DNA of 64,000 nt, taken from positions 21,372,501-21,436,500 of the forward strand of contig NC_083689.1 in the NCBI RefSeq assembly GCF_033118175.1. Reading direction: 5' to 3'. Below, piece by piece: positions 42,509 through 54,150 of this stretch. Origin of the DNA: Dama dama. Its lineage: Eukaryota; Chordata; Mammalia; Artiodactyla; Cervidae. The notes under the pieces were generated by a model. The model ran no database searches. It was not told the DNA's origin and worked only from the letters and a program-made list of their open reading frames with translations. The stretch's first letter is position 1, and every line of letters begins with the position of its first letter. The translations under genes and the position numbers were made by a program.

Positions 42509-44128
42509 AGTTCAGTTTAGTTCACACACTCAGTCATGTCCGACTCTTTGCGACCCCATGAATGGCAACACACCAGGCCTCCCTGTCCATCACCAACTCC
42601 CGGAGTTTACTCAAACTCAAGTTCATCGAGTTGGTGATGCCATCCAGCCATCTCATCCTCTGTCGTCCCCTTCTCCTCCTGCCCCCAATCCCTCCCAGTG
42701 TCAGGGTCTTTTCCAATGAGTCAACTCTTCACATGAGGTGACCAAAGTATTGGGGTTTCAGCCTCAGCATCAGTCCTTCCAATGAACACCCAGGACTGGT
42801 CTCCTTTAGAATGGACTGGTTGGATCTCCTTGCAGTCCACGGGACTCTCAAGAGTCTTCTCCAACACCACAGTTCAAAAGCATCAATTCTCCCGCGCTCA
42901 GCTTTCTTCACAGTCCAACTCTCACATCCATACATGACCACTGGAAAAACCATAGCCTTGACTAGATGGACCTTTGTTGGCAAAATAATATCTCTGCTTT
43001 TTAATATGCTATCTAGGTTTGTCCTAACTTTCCTTCCAAGGAGTAAGCGTCTTTTAATTTCATGGCTGCGATCACCATCTGCAGTGATTTTGGAGCCCAA
43101 GAAAATAAAGCCTGACACTCTTTCCACTGTTTCCCCATCTATTTCCCATGAAGTGATGGGACCAGATGCCATGATCTTAGTTTTCTGAATGCTGAGCTTT
43201 AAGCCAACTTTTTCACTCTCCTCTTTCACTTTCACCAAGAGGCTTTTTAGTTCCTCTTCACTCTCAGCCATAAGGGTGGTGTCATCTGCATATCTGAGGT
43301 TATTGATATTTCTCCTGGCAATCTTGATTCCAGCTTGTGCTTCCTCCAGCCCAGCGTTTCTCATGATGTACTCTGCGTGTAAGTTGAATAAGCAGGGTGA
43401 CAATATACAGCCTTGATGTATTCCTTTCCTGTTTGGAACCAGTCTGTTGTCCCACGTCCAGTTCTAACTGTTGCTTCCTGACCTGCATACAGGTTTTTCA
43501 AGAGGCAGGTCAGATGGTCTGGTATTCCCATCTCTTTCAGAATTTTCCACAGTTTAATGTGATCCACACAGTCAAAGGCTTTGTCATAGTCAATAAAGCA
43601 GAAATAGATGTTTTTCTGGAACTCTCTTGCTTTTTCGATGATCCAGCAGATGTTGGCAATTCGATCTCTGGTTCCTCTGCCTTTTCTAAAACCGGCTTGA
43701 ACATCTGGAAGTTCATGGTTCATGTATTGCTGAAGCCTGGCTTGGAGAATTTTGAGCATTACTTTACTAGCGTGTGAGATGAGTGCAACTGTGCAGTAGT
43801 TTGAGCATTTTGGGATTGCCTTTCTTTGGGATTGAAATGAAAACTGACCTTTTCCAGTCCTGTGGCCACTGCTGAGTTTTCCAAATTTGCTGGCATATTG
43901 AATGCAACACTTTCACAGCATCATCCTTCAGGATTTGAAATAGCTCCACTGGAATTCCATCACCTCCACTAGCTTTGTTCATAGTGATGCTTTCTAAGGC
44001 CCACTTGACTTCACATTCCAGGATGTCTGGCTCTAGGTGAGTGATCACCCCATTGTGATTATCTGGGTCATGAAGATCTTTTTTGTACAGTTCTTCTGTG
44101 TATTCTTGCCACCTCTTCTTAGTGGTCA
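42509..44128 (-). mobile_element. BovB LINE, 3' half, minus strand
   Basis: Starts at the left with the TTCAGTTCAG-type 3' terminus and extends about 1.6 kb into the RT domain. It is better preserved than the other copies in the window. Confidence 0.93.
42729..44128 (-). pseudogene. BovB ORF2 RT domain, three open blocks
   Basis: On the minus strand, blocks 44129-43767, 43759-43361 and 43403-42729 are open in turn. Motifs in order: NKASGGDGIPVELF, LQQYMNHELPDVQAGFRKGRGTRD, CFIDYDKAFDCVDH, the catalytic LRYADDTTLM (about 43285-43315) and the C-terminal LWCWRRLLRVPWTARRSNQ. Two frame changes separate the blocks. This is the RTE-type reverse transcriptase; it is inactive here because of frame breaks and truncation. 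Confidence 0.88.
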
Positions 44129-44129
44129 A

Positions 44130-44490
44130 ATTTCCAAATGCAATTAATTGAATGAATTAATTCATGCAACAGATATTTCCTGAGAGTTAGGCACTCTTTC
44201 AGTTATTAGGGATATAATAATGGAAAAATACGCCAAGATTCCTGCTTTCATGGAGCTTACATTCTGGTGAAGGGAGACAGAACAATAAACAATAAATAAG
44301 TAAATGATGTAGTATGTTAGAAAGTGTTAAATCCTATAGGAAAAGAAGTCGGGGTTAAAGGCATTGGAACTGAAGAGGGGTAGGTATAGTACTTTTAAAT
44401 AGAATGGTCATGGCAGGTCCCAGAGATGGATTTGAACCCAGAATATATTTTACAAATTCTTACAACTCAGTAATTAGAAGACAAAACCTC
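44130..44490 (+). mobile_element. Ancient interspersed repeat, family unresolved
   Basis: The text 'catgcaacagatatttcctgagag', 'ggagcttacattctggtgaag' and 'aacaataaacaataaataagtaaat' belongs to a common old mammalian repeat whose name I cannot fix. Confidence 0.45.
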
Positions 44491-44586
44491 AGTTTAAAAA
44501 AAAAAAGCAAACTATCAAGAAATTGGATTCAAATTGTCCCAAAGGAGATACCCACATGAAAATGTGCTCAATATCACTAGTCCTCA

Positions 44587-45143
44587 GTTCAGTTCAGTTC
44601 AGTTGCTCAGTCGTGTCCGACTCTGCGACCCCATGAAACACAGCACGCCAGGCCTCCCTGTCCATCACCAACTCCCGGAGTTACTCAAACTCAAGTTCAT
44701 CGAGTTGGTGATGCCATCCAGCCATCTTATCCTCTGTCATCCCCTTCTCCTCCTGACCCCAATCCCTCCTAGCATCAGGGTCTTTTCCAATGAGTCAACT
44801 CTTCACATGAGGTGGCCAAAGTATTGGAGTTTCAGCTTCAGCATCAGTCCTTCCAATGAACACCCAGGGCTGATCTCCTTTAGGATGGACTGGTTGGATC
44901 TCGTTACAGCCCACGGGACTCTCAAGAGTCCTCTCCAACACCACAGTTCAAAAGCATCAATTTTTTGGCGCTCAGCTTTCTTCACAGTCCAACTCTCACA
45001 TCCACACATGACCACTGGAAAAACCATAACCTTGACTAGACAGACCTTTGTTGGCAAAGTGATGTCTCTGCTTTTAAATATGCTATCTAGGTTGGTCATA
45101 ACTTTCCTTCAAAGGAGTAAGCGTCTTTTAATTTCATGTCCTC
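44587..45143 (-). mobile_element. BovB LINE 3' end, minus strand
   Basis: The left edge has four TTCAG units (44583-44602); the antisense ORF2 C-terminus follows. GTCCTCAG occurs at both edges (44579-44586 and 45139-45146). Confidence 0.9.
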
Positions 45144-45177
45144 AGGGAAGTGCAAATTAAAATACAATAAACTGGGA

Positions 45178-45380
45178 CTTCCCTGGTGGTCCAGTGGCTA
45201 AGACTCCACCCTCCCAATGCAGGGGGCCCAGGTTAGATCCCTGGGCAGGGAATTAAATCCTACATGCCCTGACAAAGAGTTCACATGCCCCACTAAAAAA
45301 GATCTCACATGCCGCAAAGAAGATCAAAGATCCCAAGTGCTGCAACTAAGACCTGGCAGAGCCAAATAAATTATTTTTCG
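45178..45380 (+). mobile_element. CHR-type SINE
   Basis: Head 'gggacttccctggtggtccagtgg' to tail 'gagccaaataaatta'; 'aatacaataaa' repeats flank it (about 45162 and 45386). Confidence 0.9.
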
Positions 45381-45661
45381 AAAAATACAATAAATTGCCA
45401 CCAGAATGACTAAAACTAACCTTACAAACCATACCAAGTATCATTGAGGATGTGGAGGAAACAGAACTCTCTTTTGCTGTTGATGAGATAGATTGAAATA
45501 TGGGATGGACACTTGGGGAAAGTTTCTTACAGAGTTAAACATACACCTACCACATGACCTGCAATCCCACTCCTAGGAATTTTCCCAGAGAAATGATAGC
45601 ACATGCCCTGATAAAGACTTATATACAGTATTCATACCATCGTTATTCATAATAGCCCCAT

Positions 45662-46062
45662 AACTTCACTGGAGGTCCAGTGGTTAAGATTTTATGATCC
45701 TGGGGCCTTCCCCAGTGGTCTAGTAGTTAAGCATCCCCCTGCAGTTGCAGGGGACACTGGTTCGATCCCTGGTCCAAGAAGATCCCACATGCCCATGTGC
45801 CACAACTGCTGAGCCCGCACTCCACAAAGAGTGAAGCTACCTCAATGAGAAGCCCACGCACCACAATGAAGAGTAGCCGCTGCTCACCATAACTAGAGAA
45901 AGACTGTACAGCAATGAAGACCCAGTGCAGCCAAAAATTAAAAATAAATTAAAAGAAATATTTCATGCTCCCAATGCAGGGGATATGGGTTCAACTTCTG
46001 GTCTGGGAACTAAGAGCCCATAAGTCATGCAGCCATAAATAAATAAGCAAATAAAACAGGTT
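45662..46062 (+). mobile_element. CHR SINE with a second CHR SINE inside
   Basis: The outer copy is 45662-45699 plus 45961-46062; the inner complete copy is 45700-45960. ATTTTATGATCC (45688-45699) and ATTTCATGCTCC (45961-45972) are the inner copy's duplication. Confidence 0.82.
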
Positions 46063-46464
46063 TTCTTTTTTTTTTTTTAACAATCTAATGGCCCAAAACT
46101 GAAAAAAACACAAATGCCCATCAGCTGATGAATGCACAAAAAAAAAGGGAAGCGCATCAACATTTCGGAGCACTATTCAGCAATAAAAAGGCACAAAATA
46201 TTGATACACATAACATGGTGGACACATCAAAAACATGATGCTAAGAGAACTGTGTCTAGCATGAACAGTTACATACTACATGATTCTCCTTATGCAAAAG
46301 TCTTGGAGAGGTAAAACTACAGGAGCAGAAGGTAGATTGTTGGCTGCCTAGGGATGGATTCTAGAGAATAACCACAACAGGGTCAAGAGATAACTTTTGG
46401 GGGATACATAAATGTTCCTGAGTTTGATTGTGGTGCTGTTGTATGATCCTACACAATTTTTTAG

Positions 46465-46650
46465 ATATGTATTTATTTATTTGGCTGCCCCAGGTCTTAG
46501 TTTTGGCACACAGGATCTTCGATCTTCAGTACAGCACTTGGGTTCTTTAGTTGAGGTATATGGGCTCTATTTGGCTGACCAGGGATTGAGCCCGGGGCCT
46601 CTTCCATTGGGAGCATGGCATCTTCGCCACTGGACCACCAGGAAAGCCCC
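46465..46650 (-). mobile_element. CHR-type SINE
   Basis: Antisense: 'ggctgccccaggtcttagttttgg' to 'ggaccaccaggaaagcccc'. Confidence 0.88.
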
Positions 46651-47028
46651 TGACCTTCCACATTTGATAAAACTTATCACACTGTACACTTAAAATGGAT
46701 GAATGTTTACTGTATATAAAATATCTCTCTATTAAAAATAAACATTGATGGTGGCAAAAAGTGAAAATAAAGAGTACTGATGAGTTCATTGAGCAGTTAA
46801 ACCTTGTCAGCAGGGTCTTATTCTGTAATGAAATTACTACTCAGTTGACCTTTAAACAACCTGGAGGTTAGGAGCACTGACCCTCCACTCAGTCAAAAAT
46901 CTGAATGTAATTTATAGTCAGCCTTTGGTGCAGATGGTTCCTGCATAATTGTGGTTCTCTGTACACTTGGTTCCACATCCACAGATTCATTCAATCAGAT
47001 CCTGTTGTGTTTATATCAGAGAGGCAGC

Positions 47029-48409
47029 AGTGAGCAGTGGCTTGAATCAAAAACTTTGTTCCCTTCCCAAGAAGTGAACCTGGGTAGCCTGGATGAAAAC
47101 CAGAAATCCTGGCCACTAGACCAGCAAGGGTAGAGGCTAGAGGCAAAGTTTCCCTGGCTCTTTCCTCTATTTCAAAGTAAGAATTTTTCAAGGAGGCAAA
47201 AACTGTAAAAACAGGTGCAAAGTTTTTTTTATTAGAGACACAGTACCACAAATGGGAAAGTTTGCAGACAAACAAGTTATTTAAGGCAGAAACAAGGCAG
47301 ATACACAACTGGAGAGAAAGGATGTGGGCACCGCCTCTAATGAGGAGGAGTGCAGTAAAGAGATGGTTAAGTCATTTACATAACACAGTTCTGGGTCTTT
47401 GTTTTGTTGTTGTTCAGTCGCCAAGTCTGACTCTTCACGACCCCATGGACTGCAGCATGCCAGGCCTCCCTGTCCCCCACCATCTCCCAGTGTTTGCCCA
47501 AATTCTTATCCACTACTTCGGTGATGCCACCCAACCATCTCATCCTCTGTGGCCCCCTTCTCCTCCTGCCCTCAATCTTTCCCAGAATCAGGGTCTTTTC
47601 CAATGAGTCAACTGTTCGCATCAGATGGCCAAAGTATTGAAGCTTCAGCTTCAGCATCAGTCCTTCCAATAAGTATTTAAGGTTGATTTCCTTTAAGTTT
47701 GACTGATTTGATCTCCTTGCAGTCCAAGGGACTCCCAAGAGTCTTCTTCAGCACCACAGTTTGAAAGCATCAATTCTTCAGTACTCTGCCTTCTTTATGG
47801 TCCAACTCTCACATCCATACATGACTACTGGAAAAACCATGGCCTTGACTATACAGACCTTTGTCAGCAAAGTCTTTGATTTTTTTTTTTTTTTAAAGTC
47901 TTTGATTTTTAACACACTGTCTAGGTTTGTCATAGCTTTCCTGCCAAGAGTCAGTTGTCTTCTGATTTCATGGGTCTTTGTTTACCTTTGGCCAATTATC
48001 TGGTTTCATTTCCCATACCTGACCTGTCCCAGGACCCTCCCCAACATGCATGTGAAACTTTTTTCCAAGATCAATTCCAGCCCAGCCTATGGGGGTTCTT
48101 GGCATCACCTATTATGGGGTGCCCTTTTTGACCCCTTTGGAGCCTTTCTGCGCATGTGCAGTGTCTCCCTTGCCCCCAGGATCGGAAATATGTGACCCCT
48201 TGATATTTTATTCCAACAGAGTTTAGCCCCTCTCTGTGGCTGCCATGACTTTTAAAATGTCCACAGGCTGGCAAGTCCAGCTATTATACCCTGCTCCAGT
48301 TGCTATTTCCATCTTGAAGTAAAAACAAGAGGCTAGTTAAAAAATATCTAGCCTAGAGCCTACCTACCCACTTCCTCAGGAGATGCAAACAGGAGGCTAG
48401 TTGTAAGTG
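47029..48409 (-). mobile_element. Ruminant ERV LTR, minus strand, with BovB inside
   Basis: On the minus strand a U3-like stretch precedes AATAAA (complement at 47229-47235) and a U5 with tRNA-Glu-like sequence (47046-47125). A BovB end interrupts it at 47405-47972. The boundaries are approximate. It looks like an LTR of about 800 bp, probably class II. Confidence 0.5.
47405..47972 (-). mobile_element. BovB LINE 3' end, minus strand
   Basis: The duplication GGGTCTTTGTTT flanks it (47393-47404 and 47973-47985). It contains a 26-bp poly(T)/repeat insertion at 47885-47910. Confidence 0.9.
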
Positions 48410-48780
48410 CCAAGCATGGAACCCATCGGTCTCCACTCTCACACTGTACGTAGCATTTGCAATTGAAAAAGTCTGCACTCGTGCATAAATGGATGCATGC
48501 AGTTCAAACCCATGCAGTTCAAAGGTCAACTGCACTTTTCTCCAAAAAAGTAACCACCGTTAGTCAACTCTCCCTTTCCTTGCCATTGAAGATCACGCCC
48601 AAGAGGGTGACCCCTCCAATTCACATCTCTCTTGCTTACCCCCGTCGCAGTCACACAAATGGCATACAAGTGGGTTCAGATTCTTCAGGAAACGGGTTGG
48701 TTTTCATACTTTCAGAACTAAAAGTGAGGTCATATATATATTTTTAAAATGAGTACAATTTTTGTCAGTCATACCTCAAC

Positions 48781-49242
48781 AAAGCTGGGAGTAATTCTTT
48801 AGAAATTGAAAAATCACATTAGTTTCTATTTCTCGGGTCTCAGTTTCAGCTTTCTGGCCCTCTGCCTACGGAAATGACCTCAGCAATTTCTTCCCATTTT
48901 GCATACAAATGCCACTTCTCCCATGAAGAAGTGGGGTCTACACCCCATCTCCTTGGATCTGGGTTGATCTTTTTGATTGGCTCTGACCAAAAGAATACAA
49001 TGGAAGTGACATAGTGCCTATCCCAGTTCTAGGTCCTAGGAGAACTGGCAGCTTCCACTTTTTGCCTTCTTGGGTTGCAGCCACCATGTTAAAGAAGTCT
49101 AGGAGAACTGGGAAAGACAGTTTGTCAGTTTCTTACAAAACTAGACATACTCATATCATATAATCTGGTAATCACAGTCCTTGGAATTTATCCAAAGGAA
49201 TTGAAAACTCGAATTCACATGGAAACTGCACACAGGGACATA
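48781..49242 (+). mobile_element. Old LTR-like and L1 fragments
   Basis: 48830-49100 resembles an ancient MaLR-type repeat (cttggatctgggttgatc, gctctgaccaaaagaata). 49100-49236 reads as an old L1 ORF2 3' end (tttatccaaaggaattgaaaac). 48536-48780 is unassigned except for an L1-tail-like end. Confidence 0.4.
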
Positions 49243-49352
49243 CAGGGAACTCCCTGCAGTCCAGTGGTTAGGGCTCCGCGCTTACACTGTCAGAGTATGG
49301 GTTTGATCCTCGGTAGGGGAGCTAGACTTCCACAAGTTGCTTGGCACAGCCA
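49243..49352 (+). mobile_element. CHR-type SINE
   Basis: 'gggaactccctgcagtccagtgg' to 'cttggcacagcc'. Confidence 0.85.
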
Positions 49353-49384
49353 GTGAGAAGGTCAATAGCAGTGATAGTGTAATT

Positions 49385-49590
49385 ATAGCTGCCACCACTC
49401 TCTCACTACAGCTAGCCTTGTGCTAAATACAAATATTAGCTCTTTTAATCTTTGTGACAAGTCTATGAGATGGATGGCATTATTACCTTCAAGGAACTGA
49501 GGCACAGAGAGATTAAGTAATTTGCCCAAGGCCACAGAACTGGTAAGTGATCAAGTCAGAACTCAGATTTAGGCTCTGGGTTCAGAACTA
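49385..49590 (-). mobile_element. MIR SINE
   Basis: The core 'aaggaactgaggcacagagagattaag' with 'gccacagaactggtaagtg' is the antisense of a mammalian-wide MIR. Confidence 0.85.
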
Positions 49591-49639
49591 AGGTAAGAAA
49601 AGCAAAATGAGTCATTAGTACAGGGTCGGACCCAATCTT

Positions 49640-50035
49640 TATTTGGAGTGAAGGCGGTCAAAAAGTACAAACTTCTTGTTATAAAAATAATCATGGGGAT
49701 ATAATATACAACACAGTGACAGTAGTGAAGAAAGAATGTGAAAGTATTAGTCGCTCAAGTTGTGTTCCATTCTTTGCAACCCCATGGATTATAGCCTCCC
49801 TGGCTCCTCTGTCCACGGGATTTCCCAGGCAAGAATACTGGAGTGGGTTGCCATTTCCTCCTCCAGGGGACCTTCCCAACCCAGGGATCAAAGCCAGGTC
49901 TCCTACACTGCAGGCAGATTCTTTACCATCTGAGCCATCAAGGACGAGTACTGTATCATATATTTGAAAGTTGCTAAGAGAGTTAAGATCTTAAAAGTTC
50001 TCATCACAAGTAAAAAAATGTAAAAATTTAAACAT
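49640..50035 (+). mobile_element. Old L1 3' UTR around a Bov-tA
   Basis: 49640-49735 and 49948-50035 carry 'catggggatataatatacaacacagtgac' and 'tatttgaaagttgctaagagagttaagatctt', typical of an L1 3' UTR. The Bov-tA at 49738-49945 (minus) splits it. Confidence 0.65.
49738..49945 (-). mobile_element. Bov-tA SINE
   Basis: Antisense copy ending 'ccatctgagccatcaagga'. Confidence 0.9.
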
Positions 50036-50123
50036 ATTGTTCATGTATATTTTTGCCCTAATTTTTTATTTTAAAAAATATTATACTAGAATATTATTTA
50101 TATTGATCATTGGATTTGGGGGT

Positions 50124-50306
50124 GGTTTAGTCACCAAGTCGTGTCCGACTCTTGCAACCCCATGGACTGTGGCCTGCCAGGCTCCTCTGTCCATGGGATT
50201 CTCCAGGCAAGAATACTGGAGTGAGTTGCCATTTCCTTCTCCAGGAGATCTTCCTGACTGAGGAATCGAACCTGGGTCTCCTGCACTGCAGGCAGATTCT
50301 TTACTG
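50124..50306 (-). mobile_element. Bov-tA SINE
   Basis: Antisense copy; the tRNA-like head is truncated at the right. Confidence 0.9.
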
Positions 50307-50391
50307 TACCCCCTTAAATTTTATCCCTGAGTGCCTGCCTCACTCATTTCACTCTGTGAGGCTGGCTGGCTTTAGAATCTAAAGTTTTTAA

Positions 50392-50510
50392 ATTTATTTC
50401 TTTAACTGGTGGACCAGACAGCATGTAGGATCTTAGTTCCCTGATTGGGGATTGAACCCTCACCCCTACTCCTACATTGGAAATTAATCCTGGATCACCA
50501 GGGAAGTCCC
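50392..50510 (-). mobile_element. CHR-type SINE
   Basis: Antisense: 'ttaactggtggaccagacagc' to 'ggatcaccagggaagtccc'. Confidence 0.8.
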
Positions 50511-50565
50511 AGAATCTGAGCTTTTAGACTCTGGGTTGTACAATCTCAACTCTCCCTAGTGGTTC

Positions 50566-51603
50566 TGAAGCAGGAGGTGGATGGGCCCTGGACTGAGCAG
50601 TTGGAGCTCATCCCCTGTGGACAGAAACTCCGTAACAGCAGGAACAAGAGAGGAGCTGAGCCCTGCCCAGATAAGAGATAAAAGACCACACACTCCTCAG
50701 TCTCAAAGTCCAGGAGATCTTCCCAACCATACCTGTGTAGAAAGGCTCCTTGGAGGTCAAAAGAGAGTGGGTACCACCTCACTGTAAGTGATGTCAACCT
50801 TCCCATAGGCCTCTTTGCTAGAATCCATCTTAGCTAAGAGATGTGTTTGCACACGGGAGGACCCTGAGATACACCAATACGGGCTCAGAACCAAGCAAAG
50901 CAAGATGATTGGCCAAGAGTTTCCCTGGCTGTCCAGTGGTTAAGACACGGGTTTTCACTGCTATGGGCCCAGGTTCGATCCCTGGTCAGACAACTAAGAT
51001 ACCACTAGCCAAGCAGTGGGGACCAAAAAGAAGCAACAAAAAAGATTGCCCATGGAAACCCGGAAAAAATATCCCATAAAAGTGATTCAAACTACCACGA
51101 GGGCGTGACTCTCTCTCTGAGCCCACCCATGTGTCTATCAACACGTACACTTTTTCCTCGTGATAATCACTTTACTTGTTTCACTACTTTCTGTCTCTAT
51201 GTGGAAATTCATTTCTGCACAGCTAATGGGCCAGGACCTTGTCACCAGCCTCTGGTCCCTGGTGGTCTAGTGGCTGGGATTCAAGGCTCTCACTGCCCTG
51301 GCCTGACTTCAGTCTCTGGCTTGGAACTGAAATCCAGCTTCAAGCCACTGCAGGCCAAATGCCCTGGAGATGATGAAGTGAAATGTTTAGTTCCTCAGTA
51401 GTGTCTGACTCTTTTACAACCCCATGGGCTGTAGCCCACCAGGCTCCTCTGTCCATAGGATTTTCTAGGCAAGAATACTGGAGTAGGATTGTCTTTTCCT
51501 TCTCCAGGGGATCTTCCCAACCCAGGGATCAAATCCAGGTCTCCTGCATTGAAGACAGATTCTTTATCATCTGAGCCACTGGGGAAGCCCCCCTGAGATC
51601 TTA
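50566..51603 (+). repeat. 5' LTR of the decayed provirus
   Basis: Starts TGAAGCAGGAGGTGG like the 3' LTR at 59385. Both share long stretches (ccataggcctctttgct; aagcaaagcaagatga; gagtgattcaaactacca). It carries a CHR SINE (about 50918-51030) at the same site as the 3' LTR, a tRNA-Glu-like stretch near 51254-51320 and a later Bov-tA (51376-51592). Confidence 0.75.
51376..51592 (-). mobile_element. Bov-tA SINE in 5' LTR
   Basis: Antisense complete copy, absent at the matching place in the 3' LTR. Confidence 0.92.
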
Positions 51604-51605
51604 TT

Positions 51606-51623
51606 TGGTGCCAAAACCCAGGG
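51606..51623 (+). promoter_or_regulatory. Primer-binding site, tRNA-Phe-like
   Basis: TGGTGCCAAAACCCAGGG matches the tRNA-Phe site at 25776 except for two CpG-type G to A changes. Confidence 0.75.
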
Positions 51624-51904
51624 ATTCTAAGTTAAACATAAACTTCACCCAGCTGCGGCTTGAGGCCTCTGGCCTTTGCTCTTGCCCTCTTTCTCTTGCT
51701 CTCTGCTTCACTTTCTTTCCAAGCCCTACTCCTCAAGCCTTCAGGTCCTGACCCCCATATGGCATTTTCCACTGTGGCCAACTCCAGTGCCTCCAGGAGC
51801 TCCCTTACTCCAGACCTTGGCAGTCCATACACTGCAATGGACAGCCTACTGAGTCTGCCAGTCTCAAGCAGACCATGATGCTCCCCTTCAAGAACATCTC
51901 TGGT

Positions 51905-52257
51905 GAACTTCCATGGTGGTGCACTGCCTAAGAATCTGCTTGCCAGTGTGGGGGACATGGGTTCAATCCCTGATCCAGGAAGATCCCTCATGTCAGGAAG
52001 CAACTAAGCCCGTGCGCCGTGGCTTTTGAGCCCCTGCTCTGGAAACTGGGAACCACAATGACTGAAGCCCACGTGCGGAGAGCCTGTGCTCTGAAACAAG
52101 AGAAGCCACTGCAATAAGAAAACCCCACGCCACAACAAAGAGTAGCCCTTGCTCGCCGCAACTAGAGAAAACCCGTGCACAGCAAGGAAGACCCAGTGCA
52201 GTTACAAATACAGAAAGGAATAAATAACAGACCACGTTAAAAAAAAAAAAAAAAAAG
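51905..52257 (+). mobile_element. CHR-type SINE, long form
   Basis: Starts 'tggtgaacttccatggtggtgc' and includes the full body (ctcgccgcaactagagaaaac) and an A18 tail (52239-52256). 52258-52528 is probable proviral leader or gag, not readable. Confidence 0.85.
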
Positions 52258-52528
52258 AATACCCCTGGCAACACAAACATCCTCTATCGAGGACCAACCC
52301 CCCTCACCTCCATGAGCAAATTACCAGGGAATTCTGTCAGGGATCATTGGGAGAGCAGAGGATGCTCAAAATCCCATCAAACACAGAATTCAAAGGAAAC
52401 TCAGAGGATACTCTGAGTCTCCTTCATGTACCTCCTAGGAATGTTTCTGGGATGCTGGACTTCATTTCTGGGAGCACCATTAAGCCAGATGGGCTGAGAA
52501 AGGGAAAACTTAGGTCCTGCTGTAACGT

Positions 52529-53694
52529 TGCTCTTCAGTTGCCAAGTCATGTCCAACTCCCTGCGACTCCATGGGCTGTACACTCCAAGCTACTCTGACT
52601 CCTGGAGTTTGCTCGGATTAATGTCCATTAAGTCAGTGATGCTATCCAACCATCTCTGTTGCCCCCTTCTCCTTTTGCCTTCAATCTTTCTCAGCATCAG
52701 GGTCTTTTCAGATGAGTTGACTCCACGTCAGGTGGCCATAGGATTGGAGCTTCAGCTTCAGTAACAGCCCTTCCAATGAATATTCACGGTTAATTTCCTT
52801 TAGGAATGACTGGTTTGACCTTGCTGTCCAAGGGACTCTCAGGAGTCTTCTCCAGCACAATTCAGAAGCATCAATTCTTTGGCACTCAGCCTTCTTTATG
52901 GACCAGCTCTCACATCCATACATAACTACTGGAAAAACCATAGCTCTGACTATATGGATCTTTGTCAGCAAAGTGATATCTCTGCTTTTTAATATGCTGT
53001 CTAGGTTTGTCATAGCTTTCCTTCCAAGGAGCAAACATCTTTTAATTTTATGGCTTTAGTCACTATCTGCAGTGATTTTGGAGCTCAAGAAAAGAAAATC
53101 TATCACTGCTTCCACTTTTACCCCTTCTGTTTCTCATGAAGAGATGGGACCAGATGCCAGTTTTTTTTAATGTTGAATTTCAAGCCAGCTCTTTCACTCT
53201 CCTCTTTCACCTTCATCAAGAGGCTCATCCTCTTTGGTTTCTGCCATTAGAGTGGTATCATCTGCATATCTGAGGTTGTTGATATTTCTCCCGGCATTCT
53301 TGATCCTACTTGTGATTCATCCAGCCTGGCATTTCTAACGATGTACTCTGCATATAAGTTAAATAAGGAAGGTGACAATATATACAGTCTTGTCTTACTC
53401 CTTTCCCAAATTTGAACCAGTCCATTGTTCCATGTCTGGTTCTAACTTCTGCTTCTTGATCTGCATACAGGTTTCTCAGAAGACAGGTAAGGTGGTCTGG
53501 TATTCCTATCTCTTTAAGAATTTTCCATAGTTTGTTGTGATCCATACAGTTAAAGGTTTTAGTGTAGTCAATGAAGCAGAAGTAGATGCTTTTCTGGAAC
53601 TCCCTCGTTTCCTCCATGATCCTACAAATGTTGGCAATTTGATCTCTGGTTCCTCTGCCTCTTTGAAACCCAGCTTGTACATCTGGAAGTTCTT
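52529..53694 (-). mobile_element. BovB LINE, 3' part, minus strand
   Basis: Antisense BovB from its 3' end into the RT domain, flanked by TGTAAC(G/A)(T/C)TG at 52519-52528 and 53695-53704. RT blocks such as CFIDYTKTFNCMDH occur on the minus strand near 53590-53545. Frames are broken. Confidence 0.9.
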
Positions 53695-53704
53695 TGTAAC
53701 ACTG

Positions 53705-54150
53705 ACTGGCCTTTATTTCAGTCTGAAAATGGATTTCTTACAAGTGGATCTTTACTGCCACAGGATGGGGAAATGGATTGGGGTCCCCTTATGCCCAGGG
53801 CTTTCTTCTATATTCAAAAGCCTGAGGAATTAGAAAAACTCTCCTGACCTTCTAAACAATCCCCTTCTAACTCATCCCAACTCTTGGTGGATAAATAAGC
53901 TGCCCCCTCTCTTGAAAGTTCCCATATTCCTTAGGAGTCTTCTGATCAAACTAAGACCCCCACCTCCCCAGAAGGACAATCCCTGTTGGGATAACATTTT
54001 ATCAGCCAGTCTGCCCCTCTTTTCAGGGACAATTTGGGCACTATCTGGGCTAAATTTTAGCTATGGAACTATGATCACAGGAAAACAAAGATTTTTGACA
54101 GCTTGGCCACTGTATTCTTTAGACTCTGGAGAAAACTGATCAACAAAAAG
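53705..54150 (+). pseudogene. gag: gag matrix remnant
   Basis: The readable segment DLYCHRMGKW (about 53744-53773), followed in a shifted frame by PYAQGF, parallels the MA of the provirus at 26311 (DFLKRNGK, PYAQAF). Beyond about 53970 the sequence is unreadable. Confidence 0.55.

Larger units (their letters stand above)
44491..46755 (+). mobile_element. Old L1 ORF2 end and 3' UTR, interrupted
   Basis: Pieces 44491-44586, 45144-45177, 45385-45660, 46063-46460 and 46655-46755 form one plus-strand L1 3' end (gaaaatgtgctcaatatcac, tcccactcctaggaatttt, cattaaaaataaac). BovB and CHR insertions separate them. Confidence 0.65.
46843..48535 (+). mobile_element. Tigger-like DNA transposon split by an LTR
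   Basis: The left end CAGTTGACCTTTAAACAACC (46843) and the right end (ttcaaaggtcaactg, 48521-48535) are inverted repeats. The element covers 46843 to about 47028 and about 48410-48535, with an LTR between. Confidence 0.5.

Noticed and set aside
44583..44602. TTCAG tandem units (also 63191-63215 and 57656-57680) as a CRISPR-like or satellite array
   Set aside because: These are the short terminal repeats typical of BovB 3' ends.
44534..45160. Long open frames on the plus strand opposite BovB ends (also 19775-20278, 42811-43188, 56764-57687, 63308-63877), all with MSIELVMPSNHLILC-like text
   Set aside because: They are the antisense of the BovB ORF2 C-terminus. The recurrence reflects repeat copies and codon bias, not a conserved host gene.
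51660..51878. A 72-codon frame with a signal-peptide-like start after the second primer site
   Set aside because: It lies in the proviral leader, has no conserved motif, and is better explained by pyrimidine-rich leader sequence.
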